A stretch of DNA of 64,000 bases, taken from Pseudocercospora fijiensis CIRAD86 (lineage: Eukaryota > Ascomycota > Dothideomycetes > Mycosphaerellales > Mycosphaerellaceae). A program made the position numbers and the translations under genes. The notes under the pieces were generated by a model. The model saw only the letters and a list, made by a program, of their open reading frames with translations, did not search any database and was not told the origin of the DNA. Of the stretch, positions 33,830-45,104 are shown one piece after another (position 1 is the first letter of the stretch; each line of letters starts with the position of its first letter). The DNA is taken from the NCBI RefSeq assembly GCF_000340215.1, contig NW_006921537.1, positions 1,639,011 through 1,703,010 on the forward strand, read 5' to 3'.

Positions 33830-36800
33830 TATTGTGCTAGCTATTATACGTACCTGTCTTATATCCGGGCCCGATACTAACTATAAGACTAAGGTTGTAC
33901 TAGATCTAGGAAATTCAGTTAGCGCCCTTATTAGCTATCGCCTAGCTAAGCAATTAGACCTTCGACAACTGCCTAGGACTAACCTACCAACCCTTGCTTA
34001 GTTTAATAACGCTCGGCACTTAACCTATAGGGCCTACTATATCTATATAGCCCTAAAGGACGACCTCGGTAATAAGCGCCTACTAAACTTTACTGCCTAC
34101 GCGGTAGACATAGACAGCCTCCTATCTAAGATTGTTATTAGTAACCCTGTTCTTAAGTACTATGCTATAGTTATAGACTTAGGCAGTTAATAGTAGCGAT
34201 TTGGAATCGCTAGGAAAGAGGACATTAAACACATCGATATTAGCGAGTACCCTAACGATATTAGGGTTCTATTCATCGGCAACCTAATACCTACCGTAGC
34301 TAACCTAACAGTCGACCTATTAGGCAATAACGATAAGCCTATGCCCCCTAATAGCGTAGATCCTAATTAGCTTGCTCGTATACCGGAGCCTATTCGAGAA
34401 ACCTACATTAATGTGTTTAAACACCACTTAGCATCGACATTGCCTATGTTTAAAGAGACGGATTATAAGATTGATATTATAGCGGGCAAGGAGGTCCCTT
34501 TTGGCCCCCTCTATAACCTTAGTAAACGAGAGCTTGCTATATTGCGTAAGTACCTAGAGGAAAACCTAGCTAACGGTCGCATTCGGTATAGTAACAGCCC
34601 TGCTAGCGCCCCTATCCTGTTCGTACTAAAGAAGGATAGTAGCCTACGTCTATGTATTAATTATCGTAGGCTCAACGCTGTTACTATTAAAGACCGCTGC
34701 CTACTTCCTCTTATTAATAAGACCCTCGATCGCCTTTCTAGTACTTACTACTATACTATATTAAACATTAAGGACGCCTATTACCGCATCTGTATCCGTA
34801 AGGGCGATAAATAGAAGACAGCCTTTCGCACTCGTTATAGGCATTTCGAGTACTTAGTTATGCTATTCGGCTTAGCTAATGCTCCTATAACGTTCTAGTC
34901 CTATATTAATCGGGCCCTTTCGGGCCTATTAGACTATCTCTATATAGTTTACCTAGATAACATCCTAGTTTATATACACTTACTTAATATTGCGGAGCAC
35001 TAGGCTATAGTCCGTAAGGTGCTCGATCGCCTACAAGCCTATAGACTGTATTGCAAGCCTTCTAAATGCACCTTTGCTACTAAGGAGGTGTCCTTCCTTA
35101 GCTTCCTTGTATTAACTAAGGGTATTAAGGCTGATCCTAACCGGATTAAGACTATTACTAAGTGGCTAACGCCTACTAGTATTAAGGAGCTTTAATTATT
35201 CCTAGGTTTTGCTAACTTCTATCGTCGCTTTATTAAGAGCTATTTACGATACGTAATGCCCCTAACTAAGCTTACTAAAACTAAGGCTAACCCGACTAGA
35301 GAGTTTAAATAGACTGACAGAGCACAAGCCGCTTTTAACGGTCTAAAGCAGCGCTTTACTAAAGTCCCCTTATTATACCATTTCGTGCTAAATAAGCAGA
35401 TCCGAATTAAGACTAACGCTTTATAGTTCGCTATATCGGCTATTATATCCTAGCAATTAGATAATAACTATTACTAGTACCCGATTGCCTTCTTCTCGAG
35501 GAAGATAATCGATGCTAAGCGTCGCTACGAGACCTACGAGTAAGAGCTCTTAGCTATTGTCGAGGCCTTTAAGCACTAGAGGCATTACCTCGATAGGGCC
35601 TAATATACGATATAGGTCTACACAGACTATAACAACCTCCGTAGCATTACTAAGGTTACTAGAGTTATAGGTCGATAGGCTAGATAGGCCGTCTATCTCG
35701 CTAGGTTTAATTTTAATATATTACATCGGCTAGGCGTAAGCAACCCTACTAATAGCCTATCGAGGCGACCTAATTACGATAGCGGGACTTAGCAATCTAT
35801 CAATTTATTGTTTCTAACCCTATAGTATAAGATTGCTATAGCCCGTATTGTTAATAAGCAAGCGTAGGATAAGCGGCTTACCGGACTCCGCGACGGCTTA
35901 AAGTATATTAATGCTCTTACTATATTAACAGTGCGTGTTAAGGACACAGATAGGAGAAGTTATAATAACTCCCTAGTCGACATCGCTATATATAGTAACA
36001 GCGATAGCACTGCTATAGTTAATCCGGCTACTAGTGCTATTAGATGTATATAATGCGTACCTCGTTTAATAGCGAGGGTGCTATTAAATAACCTTATAAA
36101 TAGGGATAGTCAATCGTTTATAGATAAGCTGTTACGGGCTTAGCAGAGGGACGCCTTTGCTGCTAAACGTATAGACAAGCTTATAAGTAGGCGAAAGACT
36201 CGATCTAGTAAGAGTAATTAGTCGATCGACGATAAAGGTTACTTAAGGTTTAAGGGTAGATACTATATCCCCGCTAAACAATCGATTAGACAAGAACTTC
36301 TCAAGCGACACTATAATAGTAAGCTTGCCGGTTACTATAGTATAGAGAGGTCGCACGAGCTACTATCGCGCATATACTACTAGCTAAATAGTAAGCGGGA
36401 TATAAAGGACTACGTAAACACGTATACCGTGTATTAACGAGTTAAAGCACTAAAGCACTTACTATTTAGCGAGTTGTCTTCACTCCCTATTCTAAAGAAG
36501 CTATTTGCTAAGCTTATAATAGATTTCATTACAGGCCTTCCGCCTACTAAGCGTAGGGGAAGCAAGGATATATATAATGCTATCCTAGTTGTCGTAGACC
36601 GGTTTACTAAGGGCGCTCGTTACATTCCTGCCCGAAAGGATTAGACGGCTATTAACCTAGCTAAGGCGCTATAGACTAATATCTTCTGTACCTATTAGGG
36701 AACCCCTAAGGGGATAGTCTCCGATAGGGGCTCGATATTTATATCGCACTATTAGAGCGAAATATGCCTACAGCTAAGACTAAAGTATCGGCTATTAACA

Positions 36801-37652
36801 GCCTTCTATCTACAGACTAACGGTCAAACAGAGAGACAGAATGCTACCCTATAGCAGTACCTACGTAGCTACATTAACGAGAACCCTAAGGATTAGGTTA
36901 ATCTCCTATAACTAGCCGAATTTGTGTATAATAATAGTGTCTACTTATCTACTAAGGTGTTACCTTATTTCGCTATAATAGGAAGTAACCCTACGCTGCT
37001 ATAAGACCCCCTATCGCTCGAGGCCGAGCGTAAGGAAAGGGAAGCGGGTCAACCTAAGACACTAGCGGCTATTAAGAGGGTTTAGAAGATGCGAGAAATC
37101 TATACTAAGATAGCCGAGAAGTTGACAAAGGCTTAAGAGTACTAAAAGACCTACTATAATAAACACTACCTTCTAATAACCTTTAAGTAAGGCGACATAG
37201 TTATGCTTAGTACAAAGAACCTCCGCATCCGCAAACACCTATTACCCGATAGCAAAATAAGGCCTAAGCTCGCACTAAGATACATTAGCCTATTCCGCAT
37301 TTAAGAACCGAAGGGCATATAGGCCTACTAATTATGGCTCCTACTATACTACACTATCTATAACACCTTCTATATCTCCCTCCTTAAACTATACTACTAC
37401 CGCGGAGACCCTAATAATAAAGCGCCTACTAAGTTAGAAGAAGTCTTAGCTAATAGTGAAGAACTATAGTCTATAGAACGTATCCTACAGCACCGGACTA
37501 GGAAAGGCAAGAAGGAATACCTCCTAAGGTAGCAAGGCTATTTACCTAAATAGAACTCGTAGGAAGCTAAAGGATCCTTTAAGGACATAACCGAGTTATT
37601 AGATAAGTATTAGACTAGCGTAAAGAACAAGAAGAAGGCTAAAAGCTTATAA
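33830..37652 (+). pseudogene. Chromovirus pol (protease, RT, RNase H, integrase, chromodomain)
   Basis: One frame, shifted relative to gag, can be read from the protease (LDLGN at 33900-33914) to a TAA at 37650. Reverse transcriptase: 34413-34814 is still open for 133 codons (RLCINYRRLN, LNIKDAYYRI), then FGLANAP and YLDN at 34950-34961, where the second catalytic Asp of YxDD is Asn. RNase H with SRKIIDAKRRYETYE and VYTDYNNLRSI (about 35400-35780). Integrase: zinc-finger Cys pair changed to Tyr (about 36420), catalytic Asp 36522, Asp 36723, Glu 36831 (spacing D-66-D-35-E). Chromodomain at 37473-37615 (SIERILQHRTRKG...YLLR). All in phase over 3.7 kb. Confidence 0.85.
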
Positions 37653-38826
37653 TGTTACTATTAAGGCCTAGAACAATGCTACCCCCGGGGTGCTATTAGC
37701 TAACTAATCAGAGGCAAGCAATTGTTAGCAACAAAGGACAATAAGACTATACTAGGCGCGCTACGACGCGTTAACTAATTGCCTACTCTTTTAAGGACTC
37801 TACCTCTTTACTAACGCGCCCTACAGATCCCCCTCTTATTCCCTTATTCTATCGAGGCCTCGAGGCCTAGGCAATCGGTAAGGACGGCGCGGCCGGCGCG
37901 GCTATATTAGTAACAGTATTGCGGAGTGTATTGCCGTTTAGGAAAGGAAGGACACCGCTATGTTAGTAACGGTATTGCCGAGTTGTTGTTAGTTAAAGAA
38001 GGAAAGTGAAACTAGGTAAAGTTAGCGCTAAGACGATTAGCGCCGCCGTTGTTAATATTACTTACTATTGTCGTTACGCCTATAGACACAACCTTACCTA
38101 TACTACGAGCCTAAGGCACCTTTAATTAAAACTTTGATTAAAACTTTGAGCCGCTTAAAAGATTAAGCGACTAATAGACTAGCTAACTAAGGGCAAAACT
38201 ATAGAGCTAAGCTAGCCGGGGTCGATCTTGCGGACAATAGGTTACTCCTCGATCTATCTAACCCTTTAAGCGAGGAGAACCTCTACTACTGCACTTATAA
38301 TAGCCTTTACCTATAGAAACTAGACGAGCTGTGTTTTTTAAAAAGATAAGATAAGATTGACACTTAAAGGCTACTAAACCTAGCTAATTAGGGCTAGCGA
38401 AACTACGAACAATAAGAACAATAACCCTTAGAAGCGAATAAACCCTCGGAAGCGGACATTGCTAGGTCTTTTAAGAGTAGACACAAAGAACTCGGTACGA
38501 CATTACTTAGAGCGGAGGCAGGGCTATAATACCTCGTACGTCTACCTATTATAGTAGGGAAGACGCGCTCGTATTGTAATTAGTCGATAGCCCTCAATTC
38601 TTATAGCTTTATATCCCTTTACTTTATTGTATATAAGGATAGCGTAGTTAGAGTTGTACATTGTGTTGTTTAGAGGTAAGGTTTTATATAGTTATATAAT
38701 TAGGTGGTTAAGTGTTCAATTTAGCGCGGCTAAGCAGCTTATTAGACTTGCTAAGTTAGCGGCAATAGAGGTCGGGATTAGAATATAGGCAGGCTACGAG
38801 GGCGCGGCCTTTAGAAGGGAAGCGTG

Positions 38827-39022
38827 TATTAGGGCTAAAGAGGCTATACGTGATTAGTATGTGACTAGGCCGAGTGAAGCTAGGGTCTCGATGCCTTAGG
38901 TAGGGCTTGGCGCTTAGCGTTAGGCCAACTCTCCTGCCTTCCTCCCTCTCCTTCTAGATCCTTATCGAATACTATTCGTACCTACTACTACCCTATCTAC
39001 CTGCTAATATACCCTTCTTACA
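38827..39022 (+). repeat. Chromovirus 3' LTR
   Basis: 196 bp, 190 of 196 identical to the 5' LTR. It ends in TTCTTACA followed by the ATAGC duplication. Confidence 0.93.
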
Positions 39023-39061
39023 ATAGCATAGCGCTCACTTAGTTGTCTACAGTTGTCTATA

Positions 39062-39295
39062 GTCTTTAAACTAGCCTTCTATACGGCTTTAAACACCCTC
39101 GTTCTTAACCCTAATCGTTACTAAACTAGCTATCTATACGGCTTTAAACCAGCCTTCTATACGGCTTCAAACACCCTCGTTCTTCACCCTAATCGTTACT
39201 AAACTAGCTGTCTATACGGCTTTAAACTAGCCTTCTATACGGCTTCTAAAACACCCTCCTTCTTAACCCTAATCGTTACTAAACTAGCTAAAGAA
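39062..39295 (+). repeat. 77-80-bp tandem array
   Basis: Three units sharing CTTTAAACTAGCCTTCTATA, CACCCTCGTTCTTAACCCTA and ATCGTTACTAAACTAGCT. CA/TA differences distinguish the copies. It follows the chromovirus by 35 bp and may be subterminal sequence of the interrupted element. Confidence 0.8.
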
Positions 39296-41299
39296 CTAAA
39301 GTTCCTAACAATCGCACTAATTAGCTTCTAATACCTAGTTACACTATACTTTGTATAGCAAGCGGTGCCGCTAAGCAAGGGTCGCGATACCCTAGAATGT
39401 ATAAGCGCTCTTTTACTCCGATATACGTTAACGCTATAGATCAACCTAGAAAGTAAATTCGAGGTAGCTCTAGTATACCCTGTAGGTTCCGTACTACCCT
39501 ATAGAGTGCCCTATAACTACTAAAATTAGTGTACAAATCGGGGTATTGCAAACACCCCTTATACAACCTAATTACCTCGGATTTCTACCGTTCCGAATAG
39601 CCGTAATCGCTCGAAAACGACTAAGTCTACGCCTACACCTTAGCACTACTACTTCTACCGCTTAGAAGCGACAACCTCTCCTTAGATCCGTCGTTTTAGT
39701 AGTCTAATTAGTATAGGAGATAGTATACGAGAGGATTAATCTATCCGGTACGGTTTAGGTAGTATACCTATATATAACCTTCTATAAGCGCGTTTCGAAG
39801 GTATTATAGGCTTACTAATTAAAGGCTTCTAACGACGAGGTTTATAAGAGCTACCTAATAGCTATAGTAGATCAATTGAAGTGTCTTTACTAGGTAACTA
39901 TATAGGTAATAAATATAGAGCTATAGATAGTGCTATAGTAGGTTGCTCTATAGTAGAAGGTAGCTCTATAGTAGAAGGTAGCTCTACCGTAGAAGGTAGT
40001 AGATTACGAGGTAGAAATAGCTTACTTAGTAAGGGCAAATCGTCTAGTAAGGAGGATAGCAACGGCTATTAATACCTTAATACCTCGTCGTTATTATATT
40101 AATTACTTTTGCTAGCGTCCTTTAGTAAAGATAGCGGCAATCGACTAATTAGCGTTAATTATAGAAGGTCTATATCTAAGAGGCTATTAAATAGGTTATC
40201 CTTAACCTCGTATAGTACGTCTTCTTTACTATCTTCGACCTAAGTAATAAAGCCGTTCTTATTAGGTAGACCGTAGACTAGTAAAGAATAGCCTTCGATA
40301 ATAATACGAGGCCTATATATATCTAGAAGGTTAGTATTAGTTAAGGCAACTAATAGAGGCGGAGTTAGCAATGTAGCCGTATAGAAGACTAGTTACCGCA
40401 ACGGCCTATCGTTAATACCTCGCTACTTAGAAGTACGACAAGGTATTAATTTAGCCTCTTTAGCGCTACGTTTAAACTAGTCGTTTATATAATCGTTTAT
40501 TAACTTCTAGTTTATTAAGGCGTAGTTAGTTACCTACTATAGGAGGGCCTCGTATTGCTAAGCGTCGTTTAAATTAGAAGCCTACGTATCGTAGAAGCGG
40601 AAGAAGGCCTATATAACTGCTTCTTATATAGAATAGAAGTATTCCTTAACTCGGCGCTTTCGTAATACTCCTAGAGCCTTATTAATATTAACGTAGGTCG
40701 CTTTACCTAACTAGTTGTCGTTATCGATAACAAGCCTAGTATTATACTACTTAGGGTATATAAGATTGCTATTTAGACCTTAAAAGCGGCTCTTATATAA
40801 CTAACAACGTCGTAGCGTAAGAACACTCGTACTAGTAATATAGAAGCGCTAGATATGCTTGTAAGGCAGGTAATAGCTATACTAGAAGTAGTAGAAGCAT
40901 TTAGTATATACGTCGTCGTATAAAGCAGATAGAGCTATCCGCTAAGCAGGCTTGTTATTGTCTATATCCTTATAATACTATATAAGCTTATTAGCTATCT
41001 TCTTCTATACTAAAGATAGTAGGTATTTAAAGGCTAGAGTGTTGTATTTCCGCTATATTAGTAGCTAACCGTAGGTGTCGACAATACTGTTTTATCGTAC
41101 GCGCTCGCGGATATAATCGTCGAGTTAGAATAGGTATATTATAAGGCCTAGAAACAGTTAGTTATTATTAGTAGTTATAGTATAGAAGGGAAGAAGAATA
41201 TAGTCGAAGGAGCTGTTCTAAGGAATTCTAGCTATTCTAAAAAATATAGAAAAGGGCTTCTTTTATATAAATTCAGATAACATTATAAATAGGGGACGA
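39296..41299. other. RIP-mutated DNA, downstream part of a minus-strand element
   Basis: Stop-filled in all frames. Contains an 18-bp tandem repeat (GTAGAAGGTAGCTCTATA) at about 39950-40005. It could be the 3' part of the minus-strand MULE-like gene that follows, but I see no motif to prove it. Confidence 0.4.
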
Positions 41300-43250
41300 A
41301 TACGCACTTCGCAAGCTCTATTTGCGTATTTAACGCTTATCTCGGCGCTTTAAGTATTCGTAATAGCCCTCTAGTAGACTAGTTGTTCGAACGGCTATTA
41401 AAAGGGGATCTCCGAGCCGTACCTAAGTCGCCTATCGATCGCTCTTAGAAGCTATCTACTTCTTCTTTAAATAGTCTAATTTCTCGACCGCCTTTAGTAT
41501 ATTATAGCTTAGTAGGTCGCTCTATACAGTCTTAATAAACTGCTAGCATTCTTCTTAGTCTCTTATAATAAACAATGCGTTAGTTATAGCCTTAAAGGTA
41601 GTTAGAAAGCGCTTAAAGTGCTTCTCGAGGGTTTTAATAAGATAGCGTTAGTAGAGGCGCTAAATAATACTATAATCTATAAGGCCTTAAATTATACCGA
41701 GTTACTTACTCGCTAAGTCGTTAGTAATCGACTATAGCGGTATCTAAGAAGACTGTTTAGTCTAGTTCAAATCGTCTTAATCTTTAGCTTTACTAGAACA
41801 GCCGTCGTTAACGTAGAAGTGCTTCCTATATCTATCGTATTCGCTAACCTTCTTAATCTAGTCGGATTAAGCTATTTCTCGAAGGATTAAGATTGCTATC
41901 TTAATTAGGTATACCTACTCGTAGTCTAGAAGGAAGTAAGCCGCTAGAAGCTATTTAAGGTAGTTATTACGGACGTAGACTATTAATAGAGGCTATTTTA
42001 GCTTATTCGTATAATAGGTCGAGTCTAATAGAAATAAAGACCTATAGTTACGAAGGGCTCGAAGTTGCTAGTTAGAAGCCTAAACAAGGCCTCTATATAG
42101 CTTTCTATTAAGTCTACGAGACTTAATTATTCGTACGAGGCCTCGTCTATCGCTAAATTTAGCGCTTAAGTAGTCGTATACCTACTAAAGTTAGGCTACA
42201 ATCCCTATTTCCGTACTATCTCTTCGCTTGTTACTTAATCGATAAAGGACTTCTCGATTAGCGTTACTAACGCGGTCTCGAGTAATTGCTACGGCGCTAG
42301 CGTCGTACTATACTTGCTTCTATTTAGGCCGTCTTATTTCTTCTACTAACTAAGCGACTAACGTTAAGCCTAGAAACAGGTTAATATAAGGTCTATAAGG
42401 TACTAAGAATCTACTTACTAGCTTAAAAATCGAGTATCTCTTTCTATACGGCCTTTATACTATTATTAACTACTAGACTATCGACAAACTTAAGACTATA
42501 CGAATAGCACTTATTTAGCGGCAAAAGCATTACGTAAGCCGGTCTTACGACCGTTAAACTATTAGGTAGACTACGTAGTACGCAGTTATCGAGAAACTCG
42601 CTAAATTCGGCTCTTAGTCGCTTCTCGTAGACCTCGATAATAGTTAACTTTACGCGATAGTCGAAACAAGGCTTTATATACGCTATACGCTTCCGCTAAG
42701 GCCTCTTACGTATCTAAGTAGTTATAACGACTTCTAGAGCTATTTCCGCGCGCTAATAGTCTATATAGCGCTTATAGATACGATACTTAAAGCTAAGTCG
42801 TCGATATAGTCGCCTATTACTATTATTCGATAAGTAGTTCGGCCGGTTCTTATAGTACTATACATTCGATACGAAATAGCGGTATTCGTCGTATTCGAAG
42901 CCTTCTATTCGAATGCCCTTATTACTACTAGTAGGGTAGAAGAATAGGCGCCTTCGATCGTATAGATTTAGTAGAAACGGGCTTTTAAACTATAATAATA
43001 TACTTAGTACGAGATTATTACAGTTTACGAGATATACGTACTAGCCGCTTGACTTCTAGCTTACTAAGCAACAACTCTATATCCTTAGGCAATAGGTATT
43101 TAGCATACGAAGGCTTATATATAATAAAGAGCGTAGAATTAGCGATAGTAAGGTTAAAACAAAGGCGGTATATAATACGAGGAAGAGATAGAACAGGTCG
43201 ATAAACAAATAGGTAGAAATAGTCTCTAGATAAGGTCTAGTTTGGCTTTA
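41300..43250 (-). pseudogene. MULE-like DDE transposase remnant (tentative), RIP-inactivated
   Basis: Reading the minus strand, the motif LDSTYYTNKLK followed by a stop at an expected Trp or hydrophobic position and PLLIVYV lies at about 42000-42030; DST-Y-x-TN is the signature around the first catalytic Asp of MULE-type transposases, and LLAAYFLLDYE follows as expected. Downstream there is HFYVNDGCSSKAKD and a long helical region with Trp positions turned to TAG. Upstream (about 42060-43200) a conserved-looking N-terminal region has no domain I can name. No terminal repeats were found. It is not close in sequence to the plus-strand MULE at 25 kb. Confidence 0.45.
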
Positions 43251-43430
43251 TTGTAAGTAGGCCTATACTATACTATTATAAGGCTTTAAATTAGCTCGAA
43301 ATTAGACCTCTTAGCGGTCTATATATAGCCTATTAATAACTATAGAAGTAGACAAGCGCCGTAGCAAACCTAGCCGCCGTAGCGGCGCGATCTACACCCT
43401 TGTTTAGGTTGATATACTTATATCTGAGTT
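43251..43430. other. Right edge of repeat block C
   Basis: RIP-mutated up to about 43410, then an abrupt change to GC-rich host DNA. No element terminus recognised. Confidence 0.4.
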
Positions 43431-45104
43431 TTGGAGGATGCATGGCCCGCCGAATCAATCGCGCCTATCGTGGTACTTGTAGGTTCTGCGGCCCGTGAAC
43501 AGCTACCTTTTAGCTGGGAGAGCTACTGCTCACTAGGCAAGGGCCAATGCTAGAAGGCGTGGACAGAGAGTGCAGTGCTCGGCAGCGCTGCTCCACAGCG
43601 GCGGCGAGCGAAGTTTGCAGAGACGACTTGCGAGAAGAGATCATCTCAGTAATATGAGGTGAGGGAGTCGAGAAGACGCAAGGCCATCACTCGGCGGCGG
43701 CGGCGGCGGAGCATGCTGCCGGAGGGCCGAGGCGTGAGCCGTTCGAGAAGGCTTGACTGCCGATGCACATGCATGCACATGCACACATGCACACACACAT
43801 ACATGTATGCAAGCACTGCCAAGCCCGTGCTCTTGCTCCGCCTGCTGTGGGGTTGCGATGGGAGACACACGAATCGATTTCGTGGCCGTGTGGTGCATAA
43901 CGTGTGCAGCGCCCCCTTCGCCTTTCGTGTGCACTGCGTGTGAGGTGTACACCCTTCCGCTAGCGCCCTCTGCCATTCGTCGCTCCAGCGCGCGGGAAAA
44001 GTGCGTTCGCCGAGAGCAGAACGCTAAGCTGCTACTGAGGTGTTCTGTCACGAAAGGGAGGCGGAGGCAGAGGCAGAGGGAGGGCCTAGAAGGAAAGGGA
44101 AGGGAAGGAAAGGAGAGACGGCTGCCCACACACCCCCGCTGCACTAACTCGGACACTGAATTCCTATTTCTAGTTGTGTGCCGCTGCTGTTGCCGCTGCA
44201 CGTCTCGCCCTCCGCTCCGCTCGTTCTTCGTCGTCTGCAGTCGCTTGACGAACCTCCCGTCCTCTCGGCGCCGTGTCCATGTGCCAGCGCCACCGCCACC
44301 GCCCGCACGTGTCCGCGTCCGCGTCCGCGTCCGCGTCCGTGTCCTCCTGAGGCCCCCGGGAACACCGCATTGATCCTCCGACTCAGCGTCCATCAAGGAT
44401 CCACGCCTGATACCCTCCATCTGCCGCCAACTCCCACGTCTGCGCGCATCGCTCACAGACACGCTGCAAATAGAGTTGCACATCGCCGTCTGAAAGCCTG
44501 CAGGCCACCCAAACATCCCGCACTGCTTCCGCTACCACTTCTCACCTCTCCGCCCGACCAGCTCTTCCTCCGCTGCTGCTGCAGTCCTCTGGCCCGTTGA
44601 ACGGCAGTAGGCAACCCCCAGCCTGCCCTTTTCGCACACCGTGTCCCACGCAAGCAGGCAAGCAAGCAAGCAAGGCCAGAGCAACATCATCCCATACACT
44701 ACTCGCCCGCTTTTCTCCGCCAACATCGGACCGCACCTGCACAATTCTACCACCCTTACGCCGTCTCCTCGCTCGTCGCTGTGTCTCCACTTTCGGCGTC
44801 ACGCCCCGTCGTACTGAGGGAGCCGTCCGCGGACGCCCAGGCGAATATCAGCCCTTGACCGTGGTGAACGGGAGCCTGGAACGTGCCAGTGATTGCCATT
44901 GGAACACCGGACTGGTCGTTTGCCCGCCAGCCCTTGCAATTGGCCAACCAACGGCACTCTTGTCGCATGAGAGTGAGTCGTGCTACCGTCACGTCGGACA
45001 GCATCTCGTAGCAGTCGCCTGACAAGCCTACGAGCAGTCATCTTTCGAGCAGCTTGCACATCCTCCACATTCCAGCTGTCTGACGACAATCCACGGCCGC
45101 CACC
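43431..45104. other. GC-rich region upstream of the ras gene with simple repeats
   Basis: Contains a CA/CATG-type microsatellite (43766-43812), a TCCGCG hexamer run (about 44309-44343) and an AGGCAAGCAAGC run (about 44654-44674). Frames of 206-291 codons occur on both strands at 43641-44516 but are made of low-complexity Arg/Pro/Cys-rich protein and overlap each other; I read them as by-products of GC-rich repeats. The right half is CT/CA-rich and probably the promoter and 5' leader of the ras gene. Confidence 0.55.

Larger units (their letters stand above)
31975..39022 (+). mobile_element. Ty3/gypsy chromovirus, complete, RIP-inactivated
   Basis: A 7,048-bp LTR retrotransposon: 196-bp LTRs at 31975-32170 and 38827-39022, and a 5-bp target duplication ATAGC at 31970-31974 and 39023-39027. 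The order is gag, protease, reverse transcriptase, RNase H, integrase, chromodomain, which defines a chromovirus. A purine-rich stretch (TTAGAAGGGAAGCG, 38811-38824) next to the 3' LTR is a candidate polypurine tract. The primer-binding site after 32170 could not be matched to a tRNA by eye. Numerous in-frame stops and altered catalytic residues make it incapable of coding for working proteins. Confidence 0.93.

Noticed and set aside
8077..43430. Frequent in-frame TAG at Trp positions, as in a genetic code that reads TAG as Trp
   Set aside because: Host genes in the same window end in TAG (MCM4, H4) and use TGG for Trp. The pattern is explained by TG-to-TA mutation confined to repeats.
28741..43590. 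Shared GCTCGGCAGCGCTG 14-mer at 28741 and 43577 as a long target duplication around block C
   Set aside because: The similarity does not extend, and the motif is not adjacent to either block boundary.
43641..44516. Long frames of 291 (minus) and 206 (plus) codons
   Set aside because: They overlap on opposite strands, consist of Arg/Pro/Cys-rich low-complexity sequence driven by microsatellites and hexamer repeats, and lack domains and intron signals.
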